Assembly: GCF_014356525.2 (NCBI RefSeq)
Contig: NC_052505.1
Coordinates: 53,806,379 to 53,870,378, forward strand
From: Nilaparvata lugens
Taxonomy: Eukaryota; Arthropoda; Insecta; Hemiptera; Delphacidae
Reading direction: 5' to 3'
DNA: 64,000 nucleotides
Positions 23,567 through 36,372 of the stretch are shown in pieces (position 1 is the stretch's first letter; each line of letters begins with the position of its first letter). The position numbers and the translations under genes are program-made. The notes beneath the pieces are model-generated. The model did no database searches and had not been told where the DNA came from. It was given only the letters and a program-made list of their open reading frames with translations.

Positions 23567-24635
23567 TGTGTATGAGTGTATGTGCGTCTTTGTACACGAT
23601 ATCAAATCTCCCAATTAACGGAATGACTTGAAATTTGGAACGTAAGGTCCTTTCAATATACGTATCCGACACGAACAATTTCGGTCAAATGCGATTCAAG
23701 ATGGCGGCTAAAATGGCGAAAATGTTGTCAAAAACAGGGTTTTTCGCGATTATCTCGAAAACGGCTCCAACGATTTCGATTAAAGTTATACCTGAAATAG
23801 TCATCGATAAGCTCTATCAACTGCCACAAGTCCTATAATTATCTGTAAAAACTTCAGGAGCTCCGCCCCATCTATGCAAAGTTTGATTTTAGATTCTCAA
23901 TTATTATCAGGCTTCAGATACAATTCAAACAAAAAATTCGAGTGGAAAAGATCCAGTATGAGAATCTCTACAACTAATTTTTTGTAACATTCTCACCTAA
24001 AATTGAAAATGAGCCCGAAATTCGAGAAAATGTGATTATCCAAACGCAAACTGTAGGCAACTGTTGATTCTATTAAATGAATTACTATGAAGAGATAGCA
24101 GACCTCGTATGTCTCCAACGTGATTGGCCTGTCACCAGCTGGCTCAGATCTTTGTTTATAAGTAGACTTGATATGCGCGAAAACACTAGCGTCAGGTGAT
24201 CAATTTTCATAACGACAAGGAAAGTTGTGTGAGTGCGCCACACCAAATTTCTTCTTATTCAAACTGAGTTTTATACTTTTAAAATTTCAAAATTTCATCA
24301 TGAGAATCTAAAATCAATCTTTGCATAGATGGGGCAAAGCTCCTGAGCTTTTTACAGATATAGGACTTGTTGCACTTGATAGAGCTTATCAATGACTATT
24401 CCAGGTTTAAATTTGATCAAAATCGTTGGAGCCGTTTTCGAGAAAATCGCGAAAACCCCTGTTTTTGACAACATTTTCGCCATCTTGGATTGCATTTGAT
24501 AGAAATTGTTCGTTTCGGATCCTTATAGTGTAAGGACCTTACATTCCAAATTTCAAGTCATTCAGTTAACTGGGAGATGAGATATCATGTACACAGACGC
24601 ACATACATACACTCATACACACACACACACACACA

Positions 24636-24678
<43 letters not shown>

Positions 24679-24822
24679 AATACACACACACACACACACC
24701 AATACACAAAAAACACTTTTCCGGACTCAGGGGACTTGAAACGTATAGAAATTTAGAAATTGGGGTACCTTAATTTTTTTCGGAAAGCATTACTTTTCTT
24801 ACCTATGTTGATAGGGCAAGGA
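23352..24822. mobile_element. DNA-transposon-like repeat with TG run, plus inverted half copy
   Basis: The first unit begins ttactttcctttccctattaccatagg and ends near aaggaaagttgtgtgagtgcgccacacc (about 24255). A second, independent copy lies at 59391-60340. From about 24300 to 24822 the first 530 bases return in reverse orientation (agatggggcaaagctcctgag, gttttcgagaaaatcgcgaa, then an AC run and the terminal caaggaaa). The whole therefore has long inverted ends. No coding frame is credible; those present read through the TG/AC runs (23476-23570 and 24619-24690). Confidence 0.75.
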
Positions 24823-26213
24823 AAATAAAAAAGGGGATGTGCTTGCAATATAAATATATTATGTAGTTTTAATCTCTGTTATCTTATTAAGACTATTTTT
24901 TAAGTTAATAACCAATTTTTATACAAATCTGAGCATCTTGATATGATTAGTGTTTTTCGTGAATATACATGTAGATCACTCTTGTGAAAGATCTCGCATA
25001 AGTTTTGACTTCCTGCAGATTGTTGTTCTTATTTTTCAATCAGGCTCTCTGTATTTTTATGTGAGGCTGTTGGATACTCTTGAAGATTTACATTACTTCT
25101 GTGGCCCGTGTCAATGTTAGATACTCATTTAGAATTCAATAAGAGGTCGGATTCTTCCTTTCTCAGGAAGAAAGAGCTCTTTCTTATAACATATTATTCC
25201 TTCAACATGCGTTTAACACCAATTAATCTAGCTCTGGAAAAGAGGTCCTCGTGTTGTAAGGAGTGCAGATATCCAAATAAAAAAAAACTTAATTCATTTT
25301 CACTTCCTAATAGAGAAATCTATCAGGTATTGAATGAATACGATATGAGTATCAATCATTGCTAAAATTAGTTTAGGGTAAAATTTGAAGACCGAATCTT
25401 TGAGGATATCCCGAGAGGTTTCTGACTAAAATATGAAGATGGCTAACCTTGTGAACTAGAATCGATGTATCTTTCTAGTCACAACCTGTTCACATAGTCA
25501 CCACTATGTGCAAAATTTGACAATACCACAAGTCCAAGATTGCTGAAATTCCAGGTAGCAGCTGTTAAAATATTGGAACAATAGCTCCAGAAAAAACTGT
25601 AGCCACTTTAGAAGCTCTTTTTGTACTTTTAAGTATTTCGAATTTCATGAAAAATACCTACCAATATCTCAATCAACTTCTGAAATAATTGAGTTCCAAT
25701 CTATACCAAAACATATTTTTTCCTTCTCTATAAGCTTATCAACAGAAGTGATGTGAGTTATATGAAATTGATTCCACCCTGTTTAATCATTTTAGGACGA
25801 TACGATGTTTACTGTTCTATGTTTTTCACTTATCGATGTTAAGGTGAAAAAAGATGTAAAGGTGAAAAAAAATTTCTCTGCAGACATTGTGATTATGAGG
25901 ACGGTATTTTCAATATCTCTCCAACAATCGATTTGTACTTTATGAACATATTTTCCATCAATCGTTCACAGGAAATAATGAAGGAGAAGATTCTATTCTA
26001 AAATTCAAGATCAGATAATTTTTATAATAACAAGTTATTTAGATACATGGTTGAATATAGAAATGCTGCATGACTAAGCACATAGGGAGTCCGTATTGAT
26101 ATGTAAATGGAAATATTGAACGCAAGATAAATTTCATGATTCACCAAATAAAGTCAAGTGTGACATAACATACATTGACTTTTTGGTGGTACGAAGTTCG
26201 CCGGGTAAGCTAG
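24823..26213 (+). other. Mostly unassigned; ends in a Helitron-like 3' terminus
   Basis: The only longer open frame (25108-25365, 85 codons, KKKKL- and Cys-containing) has no recognised relative and no support. At 26186-26213 the sequence ggtggtacgaagttcgcc can fold into a small hairpin. It is followed by gggtaagCTAG and then T, which is the hairpin-plus-CTRR terminus of Helitron rolling-circle transposons. I could not find a matching TC 5' end upstream, so the left boundary is unknown. Confidence 0.45.
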
Positions 26214-26663
26214 TATGATATAATATGATTCTTGTTCGATTATGTTCATTATTATCATGTTCTTAAAATCTAGAGTACACACACATAAACATAATTTTTT
26301 CACTGTTAAAATGAGTGTTCTATAATCATAAAAAACATCTTAATTGGGCACTTGGACAGGATGAGTGGATCAATAATCGTATATTGAATAGTATCCATCC
26401 ATCTACATAATACTACTTAATCTTATATTTATATTATTAGCTATTTTTCTAGCTCTGCAGAGTTAACAGATCTGACTGTTATCTGATTGTTAAACAATGT
26501 AGAAATATAGTTGATTGAGAAAATATTCAATCTCAATTATGGTAATCTATTATTGATATATTTGAATTATTAAATTTATTTTAAAAATACAATTGACTAT
26601 CATTAACAAGAATAAATTATTAATATTGAATCTAATATGCTGATATCATATATTTTATAAAGA

Positions 26664-29463
26664 AAAGGCAGTAGCAAGGCAGAGAATTGGAAAATATGTT
26701 CTCATTCTCCACTATCTTTATGAAGGTGGACCTGACTCTAGCAACACAACAGATACTAGAAAAACTCTCGATATGAAATTACGTTAAATCTAAATAATGC
26801 TAAGAAAGTACTCAAAAGCGTAATATATTTCTCTTTACACTTGGATTCTATTCTATTCTTACACTTGGATTCCGGTTGAATCCTCCTCTCTGACGGATTG
26901 AGGAAAACAGATTTTCGAGAGGGTTCTGATTTAAACGAGATGTAAGAATAAAATTGCATTTTTCGCTTCCCAGAAGCTGCAGGAAGGAAGTAATAGTTAT
27001 CATAAACCCATCAAAACATGGCGGTCTTAAGGATCTGGCATCAATTTTTTTCAAATTTGTGAATAGAACCAGGGCTTCATTGAAAAGTGCAATAATTTTT
27101 GGGTTTTGTTTGATTAATGCACAGTTGTCGAGATTTTTAGAAAAAAGTGTTCGGCTATTCATAGCATCGAACAAGGAATTTATTTTCTGTAGGAAATTTG
27201 CAGTTTCTAGAGCAGTTGATGTTGTCAATTGTCCAGTTGCAATGGCAGTTTTGAGCACTGCTGCAGTTGTGTGACTAAAAATTTGAGCAGCAAGAGAGAC
27301 AGACATTTTCTGGAAGTTGTTGGGTGAGATGTGAACTGGAGACAGTTGATGAGCAGCTCTCGTAGTTCCACTCTGTCTCTCAAGCTCAAACAGCTTCACA
27401 ATATCACCAAATGAGACCCTCCTCTCCTCATATATGAAATCATGAGATAGTAAATTGTTTCTCAATGACTTCAAAAGGTGAGGAGGATCATATATTGCAA
27501 AAATCTTATCTCCTTTGCCATTCAAGAAATATGGGGCCTCCTTAGATACTCCCGATTCTCTCAAGGCCCTCGTATTAGTTGTGGATTGGTCGCAGACAAT
27601 GACCTTCACTGCAAGACCAATATTTTCAAGACTTGAAATGCAACATTTTATTGATGATGATGAGTCGCTCCCATTCAAACCTTTTTCCGATACAAAATAG
27701 CCAATCGGAGGTTTCCATTGATAATATAACCCTCTGATCATGAAAACACTTGCCTGTTTGGCTATTTTGTTCGATCGCCCAAGCCTGCCTAAATCCTGGA
27801 ATCCCTCAATAATATCATAGACAGGCATTGTTCGAGGCATTGTATCATTCGAGGCATTGTTTGTTTGACATGTCATCAAACATCAATACACAAGCCTTCT
27901 CCATGTCTGACATGGTGTCCACTTTTATCATAATTTTTCCAAAAAGATTTTTGTTGAAACCTGTGAAATGACATTTTTTCGAAGAAAGCCACATTCCAAT
28001 TGTCGATTCACCGGGAAGAATCATTATTTAGCGGAAGTATCTATAAGTAGATGGTGAACGCAAAAATATGCTAATGTCCAATCTCTTCTCTTCATTCTTC
28101 CATGGTTGTCTCTCTTTATGATTTTGCATTCCAAAAAAAATTGAAAATTCCTTCGATTTAAATTTTTGAAAGTTTTATTTTTTGACAATTTCAGTCTAAG
28201 TAATTGTTTTTTCAAACTTGAGATTTCATTTTGTGTCTCTCAATAACTTTCATGTACGACTCCTTCTGAAATTTGGTTGGGGTGGTAAAAAGTGATCTTC
28301 TGACATCCGTCCCTTGTGTTGGAGGAGCAGTCTCTATCCAGTTGTGTACTGAAGGAGACATCTGAATAGAAAAATTTGCGGAAGAAGTGCTCACCGATGG
28401 AGATGGTGGGAGCTCAGATTTTTTGCTGGATATTTCTTTGGTGACGCCAATGTTATGTTGAAACGAGGAGAAGCTGGACCAGATGAGTGAATGGTTGTGG
28501 ATGGGCCCGGATCACTGTCACAGCCAGAATGGATTTGCGGAAAGGCACCTGAAAAATTAACAACATTGTCGTAATTGTGATATTAAGGTAATTTCCTTCA
28601 ATCATTGAGAGAGTGTATAAGATCGAATGAGCGAGTAGAATACTGTCAGTCAAGATAAGGGAGGTCAGTCAAGATATTCTTTACTGAATTATTCAATTAC
28701 TTTCATCAATAATTGTAAGCACATTACAATTATCATTATAATCATACAACCAGGGAGTAAAGAGCGATTTCTCAGCGTACATCAAATTAGAACATAGCCT
28801 ACATGAGTTTCGTGAAAAGAGCTCTCACTGTAGACAATTATTCTAAGCTTGACAAGGCGTTTATTACGTGAGTTTGAAATATGTGAATCTCATTTTTCCT
28901 GAAGGCTCTTTAAACTCCATTCCCTTCCTCCTAAAGATGCTCATTCATATCTCCAATATTGCAATGATCGAATTAATTGGAGTGGAAAATTTATTTCAGA
29001 ACTATTAATTAATTATTGCAATTCAACTGAAAATCTTAATTCTGTCAATAATATTATTATTCCCCGACTTCCTTCCCGATCGGCGATTGTTCAATCAAGC
29101 CGTGAATGTGTGTATATTAATAATTGATGAATGGAGTAGTTATTTCAACTGAAGCCATTTTCAATACTGTATAAAACAAGAATTGGCAAAGTATTCTTAA
29201 AATGTTACTTTTAGGATACTTCTATTTTAAACGAACTTCGAAGAAATAAGTCTCTGTTATTAATGCATCCTATAAAAGGAGCTTAGTTTTGTACCTTGTA
29301 CTTCAATCAGTTATCTTCTATCTTTTTCTCAATTGAGAGTTTATAACCTTGAAAAAACAAAATTTATTTTATTTTAAGAATAAAGAACGTTTGTATCTGG
29401 AAAAGTGTTGATAAACGTTGATAAAAATGACCGCATGGTTGCCAATTTTCCTTTACTGCCTTC
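26664..29463 (-). mobile_element. P-element-like DNA transposon, degenerate
   Basis: This region of about 2.8 kb, close to the size of a canonical P element, contains a transposase relic on the minus strand. Candidate imperfect terminal inverted repeats are aaggcagtagcaaggcagag at 26664 and, in reverse, aaggcagtaaaggaaaattg ending at 29463. No clear 8-bp target duplication was seen. The ends are therefore tentative, while the transposase identity is not. Confidence 0.6.
26848..28400 (-). pseudogene. P-element / THAP9-type transposase pseudogene
   Basis: The longest frame (27879-26848, 343 codons) matches the RNase-H-like catalytic and C-terminal regions of P-element transposases. It shows YDIIEGFQDLGRLGRSNKIA, VKVIVCDQSTTNTRAL (catalytic Asp region), IYDPPHLLKSLRNNLL (second conserved Asp) and the C-terminal LTSRLNQNPLENLFSSIRQR. 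Upstream, in other frames, sit earlier pieces of the same protein: LPGESTIGMW and MEKACVLMFDDMSN near 28010-27850, and a leucine-rich coiled coil SSLKKQLLRLKLSKNK near 28200. At least three frameshifts are needed to join them, near 27850 (beside a small repeated tgcctcgaa word), 28018 and 28235. No THAP zinc finger was found further upstream. The gene is broken and encodes no working transposase. Confidence 0.85.
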
Positions 29464-32400
29464 TTCTATATAGTACTTTGAGTAGCTGTGATTCAAGTTG
29501 CTTCGGTTTACCTGTTACAAGATTAATTATTAGTAATAATGAATTCCATCTCAAATATAATTATTTTTTCCTACAGTTACGTTGAAAAGTGGCCATTGCC
29601 GCACTGATTACAGAACGCAAAGAATCACTTTTCCGCTCTAGTGCGGGAAAAATTTTTCCTGCACTCCAGATTTGCAACATGGCAACGCAAAATAGTTAGT
29701 AGGTTATATGGAGCACCAGTGCAGCAAAATCAAAATTAAGTTGGTAACAGTGACTGTGGTGCACGTTATAAGAACCTTGAGGTGGTGGACAACAGTGGAT
29801 GACAGCAGTTGACAGACTGACAGCACACAGCCGCCCCCCCCCCCATAAAAACAAACATACTACATTCTATTTTATTTATTAATAATAAAATTACACAGAT
29901 ATACATTTGATGGATTTCAGGCAATTTTACCCATAATTACCCACTTCTCATATTCAATGGCAACTGTAGGAAAAACTTAATGTGAAATACGTGCGCAAAG
30001 TTTGTCTGCTGCACTCAAGAAGCCATTCCGCTTCTTAAACATAATAACGCTCATAAACGCTTCTTTCGGTGCAACAAACTGTCACTTTGCGCACTAGTTG
30101 CACAAATAACTATATTCGCCTCCAGACAGCAGCTCTTTGTCATGAAGAAAAAACCTAATATGAATGTATGGATGAATATTATACCACCATTTTGTTGTTA
30201 TATCTATTGAAATTATTTTGTTGGATGAAGCTTATTATTTGTTTTTTATCATATAGTCGATAACATTTTTTTAGCAAGATTCTTATCAACTAGTTGATAA
30301 AAATATTTTGAATATGAGAGATAATGGTAAAAATGTGCAAACTAGAACATTCCCTCAGTTCTCACAATTTTCACTATATCATTAGGAATGAGGGTTGAAT
30401 GTGGCCATCGAAGGTTATCAGGAAGGTGCCTTGTACAAAAAGCAAGAATGGCTTTCAAAAGGTTCAACACCCTGAAGTCTATTTTATGCCACATGTTGAG
30501 TGATGGGATAGTCCGTGCCAGCTTTTCACGGTTCATTGGGAGACCTATTCAGTATTCAATGAATTTTCAACACTAGAACTTAGATTTTGCCTATCTTTTG
30601 CAAATTGTAGCCACTCAATTCATGAGGAAGTTGAAAAAATGGTTAGCAACCTAGCTAGAAATACAAAAGCCTCTTCTAAAATCCAAGGTCCTGAAGGAAA
30701 TGTGCACGCTCATCTATCATTTTTAAAAGTTTTATTAATAGTAGGGGGACAAGTCCAGCCTACACAAGTCTACCTTTTTTGAGAGAGAGAACTTCCAGAT
30801 GAGAATGAGAAGGGAGGAAAGTCGACTACAGGTTTATTATGATAAAAGAGTCGGATTTTCAAAAACGTCTGCCTCCCTTTTGTTATCTGTCCCAAGGTTT
30901 GGTCACGTTGGGCACTTGTATCTCCTCCAACATATGCAACTTTCCACTTTCACAATCATACAGGTGACCACAAGTCGGCGTATTTAATGTGAACAACACA
31001 AAGTTCCTTTGAAAAATCATTGTTGAATATTGATGATACCGATATAATAATTGATATAATTATTATATCTTTCATAATTATATTATAATTATATTAGTTC
31101 AACATAATTTATTTGAGTCATATTGGTTTAATTTTATTTAAATTGAGGTGATTAATTATCAAAACATTATTAAAAATTTTCTGAAATAACTTAATTTATT
31201 CAAAGTGCGGAGATATTAGGTGCAATATTCGACTATAATTTTGTATTTTATTCATTCCAAATTCAAAAATTTTAGCTCATATATATTTTTGGACAGAACT
31301 TTGAACTTTAACGTTCCTAAGTAAGAACATAACCTATTATTTCAAACATTTTATTATTTATCAAAATTTGGGAACAGAGTAGTTTTGGGCTATGCCTATT
31401 GTTCTATCCCGATCATATTCATATGATTTGTAATTGTATAAAAAAATAAATGAATAAATTGAATAAATAGGGATTTTTCATTTTTTGCGCTTGTACACAG
31501 CAACAGACACGGACAAAATATCAAGCGGCATGCCGATATGAGTAAACATGATATGGAAACAGACGGACGCCTGTGTGTGTTGTATCATTCGAACATCTTG
31601 ATGGGGATTTTTCACACCGTATGTCTGCTGCTGCTGTGTGTGTGAAGAAAACTAGGAGAGCAGAGAGACTCTTGACAAACTCTATCTCCATAGTAATTAG
31701 GCCTATATATCTACATAATTGTCTAACTTGGAAGTAGACTTGGACATTCACAATTAGAATGTAATTCTATACCTAAAGTTAATCGCGATGAAGCATAGGT
31801 TTTTATTATTACAGTACCATGTTGATAATCGTTCTCAGAAATGATCATCGTATGCCTGTGAATGTCTTGTATTCATGTTTTCTTTCTCGCTTACCAATTA
31901 AGCTGAAGATAGTAATTCCATATAATTATAGTATGTATGTAAACTTTAACTGTATAACACTTTACTCCATTGAAACATATACTAATATGTATTACTGTAT
32001 ACTGTATTATATTGCTATTGACTCAGCAGACGAAACAAGGAAACAGAATGACAAACAATACTTCACATCTAAAAAAACCCAACTCGCACTCTCTCAGACA
32101 CTCACTTTCTCTCTCTTCCCACCCCTGAGTTTGGAGATGCTGTGATAGAGAAACGCATTTGGCGAGTGATAGTTTCAAGCTTTCTCCCCTAACTCACTGA
32201 TACTCTTTTTCACTACAGCCCAGAAAAAGAAGAAAGCGAAAAAAATAAGAAAAAGAGGACGAAAAAGAAGAAGAAGAAAAAGCAGATGAGGAAGAAGAGG
32301 GAGAAGACGAAGAAGAAGAAGAAGATGCAGAAGAAGGAGAAGATGAAAAAATCTGGTGTGGTACACTCACACAACTTTCCTTGCTCATTGAACTATTTAA

Positions 32401-33100
32401 AATGTTACATCTATTTTTGCTTAAAAACCTTTCCCCTTATTTTGATCAAATATTTCTCTTGTAAAAAAAACATCCACGGAACAAAGTGCCCGTTTTTTAA
32501 CCCTACCTTAAAATTTCCAATATAGTTCGCTAAATAAACCTAAGCTTCAATATCAAACGAGAATAATTTAGGAGAAAAACATAATGACGATTGACGGCAA
32601 CATATTTGCAACTACGATCAGACTACTGTATATGTGTATATACAATAGCTTACAATACAGCAAAGTTATAGATGAATTTACATAATATAGACTAAGAAAA
32701 TAACTATTGAACTGTATATGATATGAAAAAGCAATTTGTAATATAATAACTATGGATAATAATCATATTGTTATGCATCTACATAAATTGGCGGAGCTTT
32801 GGACATATCAATGTCCATTCTTTGGGAAGAATATTAAAAATATCCTCCCCACTAACTCTCTACCAAAACGTTAATTTCGTTATTTAACTAAGGATTTATT
32901 TATTAATGGAAATATTGTAAAAGTTTTTATCAATATGAATATTGAAGAGAAAAAAAAACAGAAAATTGATAAAGTAAAATAATTATATAGGTAGATAAGA
33001 TCAAATAATTGATTAATAAAATGAAGTAGGCTGAAAGTAGATCAGGGTATCAAATTTCAGTAATATACAGCAGTATGCAGTGGATAATTGAAATAACATG
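29464..33100. other. Unassigned AT-rich region
   Basis: I see no supported gene in this 3.6 kb. Notable items are a patch rich in the word gcactagtgc/cgctctagtgcg at 29590-29690 and 29990-30110 that may mark ends of an unrecognised repeat, a run of 11 C at 29834-29844, and a GA-rich low-complexity stretch at 32222-32350 that produces spurious Lys/Glu or Ser frames. The frames at 30342-30576, 31521-31751 and 31819-32145 have no recognisable relatives. Confidence 0.5.
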
Positions 33101-33102
<2 letters not shown>

Positions 33103-33140
<38 letters not shown>

Positions 33141-36100
33141 TCGTTCTATAACATGGTTTAAAGGTTTATATTGGTGGAATGGGTGAGGGATGGTTGTCAT
33201 GTGATCGTTCTAGGGCCGGACAGTTTCAGTCATTTGTTCCAAAATATGTTTTTTTAAAGTCAGGTTGAAGCTCGCTCGGCTCTCGATAGACCTGATAGAA
33301 ACAGGAAGTGTATTCCATGCACGACAGGCACTGACTAAGAAGGATTTTGTGAAAATAGTAGTTCGATGATTGGGTATCCTTAAAGTACTTTCTCCGGTTC
33401 TAGTATGTGAAGCATCTATCCTCCTACCTTCAGAGACAAATTTGAAATCATCTTTAAAATAGTTCGGATTACCGTATTTCAAGATATCTCTAACAAGCTT
33501 GACTATTCGAAAAAGCCTCTGATCGGGAAGCTTCAATGTTGAACTAGCAATGTGGGCTGGGGTGATATGATCATGGCGTTGGAGAGAGTAGACGAAACGT
33601 AGACAATAATTTTGGCAACGCTGTAGTTTATCATTCAGAGTGACTTGCATATCATTAAGAACAGAATTACAATACATTAAATGTGGGAAGATGAGAGATT
33701 GAACCAATAATAATTTAATGTTTCTAGGGAGGATATCGTGCATTTTCTTCAATGCATGCATGGCTGAGAATACCTTTTTACAAGTTTTGTTCACTTGTTC
33801 TGACCAGTCAAGAGTATTATTCATAATAATGCCTAAATTTTTAACTGAGCTACAGTAAGGAATGTCATTACCGTCTACACTAATTTTGTGAATCGATTCA
33901 AGGTCAATATTGTTTATAAGACGAGAATATCCAATTATAATGGGTTGTGTTTTGATGGGATTAAGCTTAAGGCCATTTTTCTTTGTCCATTCCACTATCG
34001 AATTGATATCCTGATTCATTATTCCAACTGTTTCATTAATTTTGTTATGGGACAGCTTAAATAGATTTGAAGGTCGTCTGCATAAGTATGGAAACTGGAG
34101 AATTTGATAATGGAAGAAAGGTCATTAGCATACAAAGTGAAGAGGAGAGGGCCTAAAATTGAACCTTGTGGTACTCCATGCATAACGTTTTTCCAAGTTG
34201 ACTTTTTGTCACCGACAGATACACATTGTTTCCTACCTAATAGATAGGATTTAAACCAAACTAACGAGTTGTGACTGAAACCAAGAATAGCCAACTTATT
34301 CAGAAGGACTGTATGATCAACAGTATCGAATGCTTTAGAAAAATCAAATAGGGTGAGGATGGTGCATTTTCTTTGGTCCATAGCTAACCTTATATCATCA
34401 GTGACACGAAGCAGAGCTGTCTCAGTTGAATGGAATTTTCTAAAGCCTGATTGAAAGTTATGAAGCTTACTATTGTTGTCTAGAAATTTTACAACTTGAG
34501 CATGAATGAGTCTTTCTAGCACTTTGGACAATGCAGGTAAAATACTGATTGGTCTAAAATCCTCAACTTTATTGGGTGATGGAACTTTATTTAGAGGGCG
34601 AACCAGAGCAAACTTCCAGTTTTCAGGGAAAATGCCTTCTTCAAGTGACTTGTTGAAAATGTATGTAATGGTTGGTAAAACAGCAAATAACATCTTCTTG
34701 ATAAATTTAATAGGAATTTTGTCTACACCCGTAGCATTACTATGAATACGTTGAATTACTCTGAAAGTGTCTTCTTCTGAGATTGGATGGAAATGAAATT
34801 GATCAGTGATTGGTAAATCTAAGTTTGTAACCTGCTCTTCAAGATCATCTATATGATTAGCAATGACAACTTTGTCGCGTTGGTTAGAGTGTGAAACGAA
34901 ATGGTCATTTATATATTCAATGGTAAGTCAATTGTGGATTCGATTTCTGTTTGCCAAGCCCGAATTCTTTTATTCCCTGCCAAAGTGATTTAGAGTCTTG
35001 TCTATTGTTTGTCATAAACGAATTCAAGTACCTAATCTTTGAGTTCCGTAATTCCTGTTTAACCCTATTTCTAAGGCTCCTATACTCTATCAAACTGTCC
35101 AAGTCAAATGTCTTTTTAAATTTTCTATGTGCTTTGTCTCTACGTCCCATCATCTTAAGTATGTCTTCAGTCATCCATGGTACTCGTCGTTTTCTATTAA
35201 TCCTCCTTGTCAGATAAGGTGCATGTTTGTCATACAAAGTCAAAGTCCAATTCTCGAAAGTCTTGACCATGTCATCAACTGAGGGTAATGCTTCAATTTG
35301 ATGCCATGGAGTCTGAGCCACATCAGTCAGGAAGGCGGCTTCATCAAAGTTCTTGAAGTCTCTATAAGTGATAATTTTCTGTTCTGGCTTGGGTATCTTA
35401 TGGGAAAGTACACAGTAGATCAAATCATGTCTAGAAATAGCTGGGACTGAGATTTGGCCTGCTTGAACAACCTCATTGGGATCACTGACAATGAGAAGGT
35501 CAATGAGTGTGTCTGATTCATTAGTATGATGAGTTGGATCGAGAGGTAAAATAGTCATGTTTAGGCATTGGAAAATTGTAGTCAGTTGAGAGTAGTCAAA
35601 GTTACGATTTGTCATGTTCAAGTCGGTGTTCATATCCCCCATAACTAGTATACGGTTATAACAAGGCATAAGAGAAAGCAAGGCATTTTCGAAATCTGTG
35701 AAATGACCTATTTTTTGTGGGCGATAACAGATACCAACGAGTAATTTATCAGTACTAGATAAGGATAATTCAAGTAGCATAAACTCTGGTCTGGAACAAT
35801 ACTCTTGTTTAGATGTGATTAAAACTTTTGTTTTGATACCATCTTTCACATAAATTGCTACACCCCCACAAGCTTTATTTAATCTATTATTCCGGAAAAG
35901 ATTATATCCAGCAATGCAACAAAATTTGATGAAATACTAGGCTTCAAAAATGATTCGGAAATTCCGATTATATTGAAGTCCTGAAAACGGAAGATTGCTC
36001 TGAGTTCATCAATGTGGCAACTGAGGGATTGTACGTTAAGGTGAGCAGCCTTGAAAAGTTTTTGAAAGAGTGGAGCTTATTTGCTAGAAACATACCTGCG

Positions 36101-36190
36101 TCATTATTACTATTATTGAAATAATCATACCTACTTGAGGGCGAGCGAGCTGACGTGTCAGTGAGAGGCATCATGGAAGCAGCAGACCAA
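33103..36190 (-). mobile_element. LINE (CR1/L2-like non-LTR retrotransposon), frameshifted
   Basis: This minus-strand element contains an AP-endonuclease domain followed by reverse transcriptase and a C-terminal domain, with a (TA)n run at 33103-33136 on its 3' side. The 5' limit is uncertain. Protein-like sequence (NNDAGMFLANKLHSFK) extends to about 36160 and is bounded by the GAA-rich tract at 36245. Confidence 0.82.
33210..36060 (-). pseudogene. LINE endonuclease-reverse transcriptase relic
   Basis: The domains run in order on the minus strand. An endonuclease N-terminus lies at about 36050-35900 (HLNVQSLSCHIDEL, ISESFL) and the rest of the endonuclease at 35849-34917 (VGICYRPQ, MGDMNTDL, DLLIVSD, SRHDLI). 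The RT lies at about 34930-34019, with DFRPISILPALSKVLERL, FRKFHSTETAL, FDFSKAFDTVDH, MHGVPQGSILGPLLF and YADDLQIYLS as the catalytic box. A C-terminal domain lies at 34050-33210 (GLKLNPIKTQ, then the LNDKLQRCQNYCLRFVY region and ACRAWNTLP). Frameshifts are needed near 35900, 34925 and 34057, so the reading frame alternates. All catalytic motifs are still visible, so decay is moderate. It is not functional as it stands. Confidence 0.85.
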
Positions 36191-36244
36191 TCGTGAACCG
36201 ACCTCAGAACGACACATGACGGGGGAAATGGGGATGAAACTGAT

Positions 36245-36275
36245 AAAACTTAACTTTGAAGAAGAAGAGGAAGAA

Positions 36276-36310
<35 letters not shown>

Positions 36311-36372
36311 AGAAGAAGAAGGAGAAGAAGAAAAAGAAGAAGAATTAGAAGAAGAAGGAGAAGAAAAATGAG
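36245..36372. repeat. GAA/GAG purine-rich tract
   Basis: This is a degenerate (GAA)n repeat of about 125 bases. The poly-Ser frame on the minus strand (36158-36421) is an artefact of it. Such tracts can form triplex or other non-B DNA. Confidence 0.9.

Noticed and set aside
25108..25365. 85-codon Cys-containing gene
   Set aside because: The frame is isolated in AT-rich DNA with an unconvincing composition and no recognised family.
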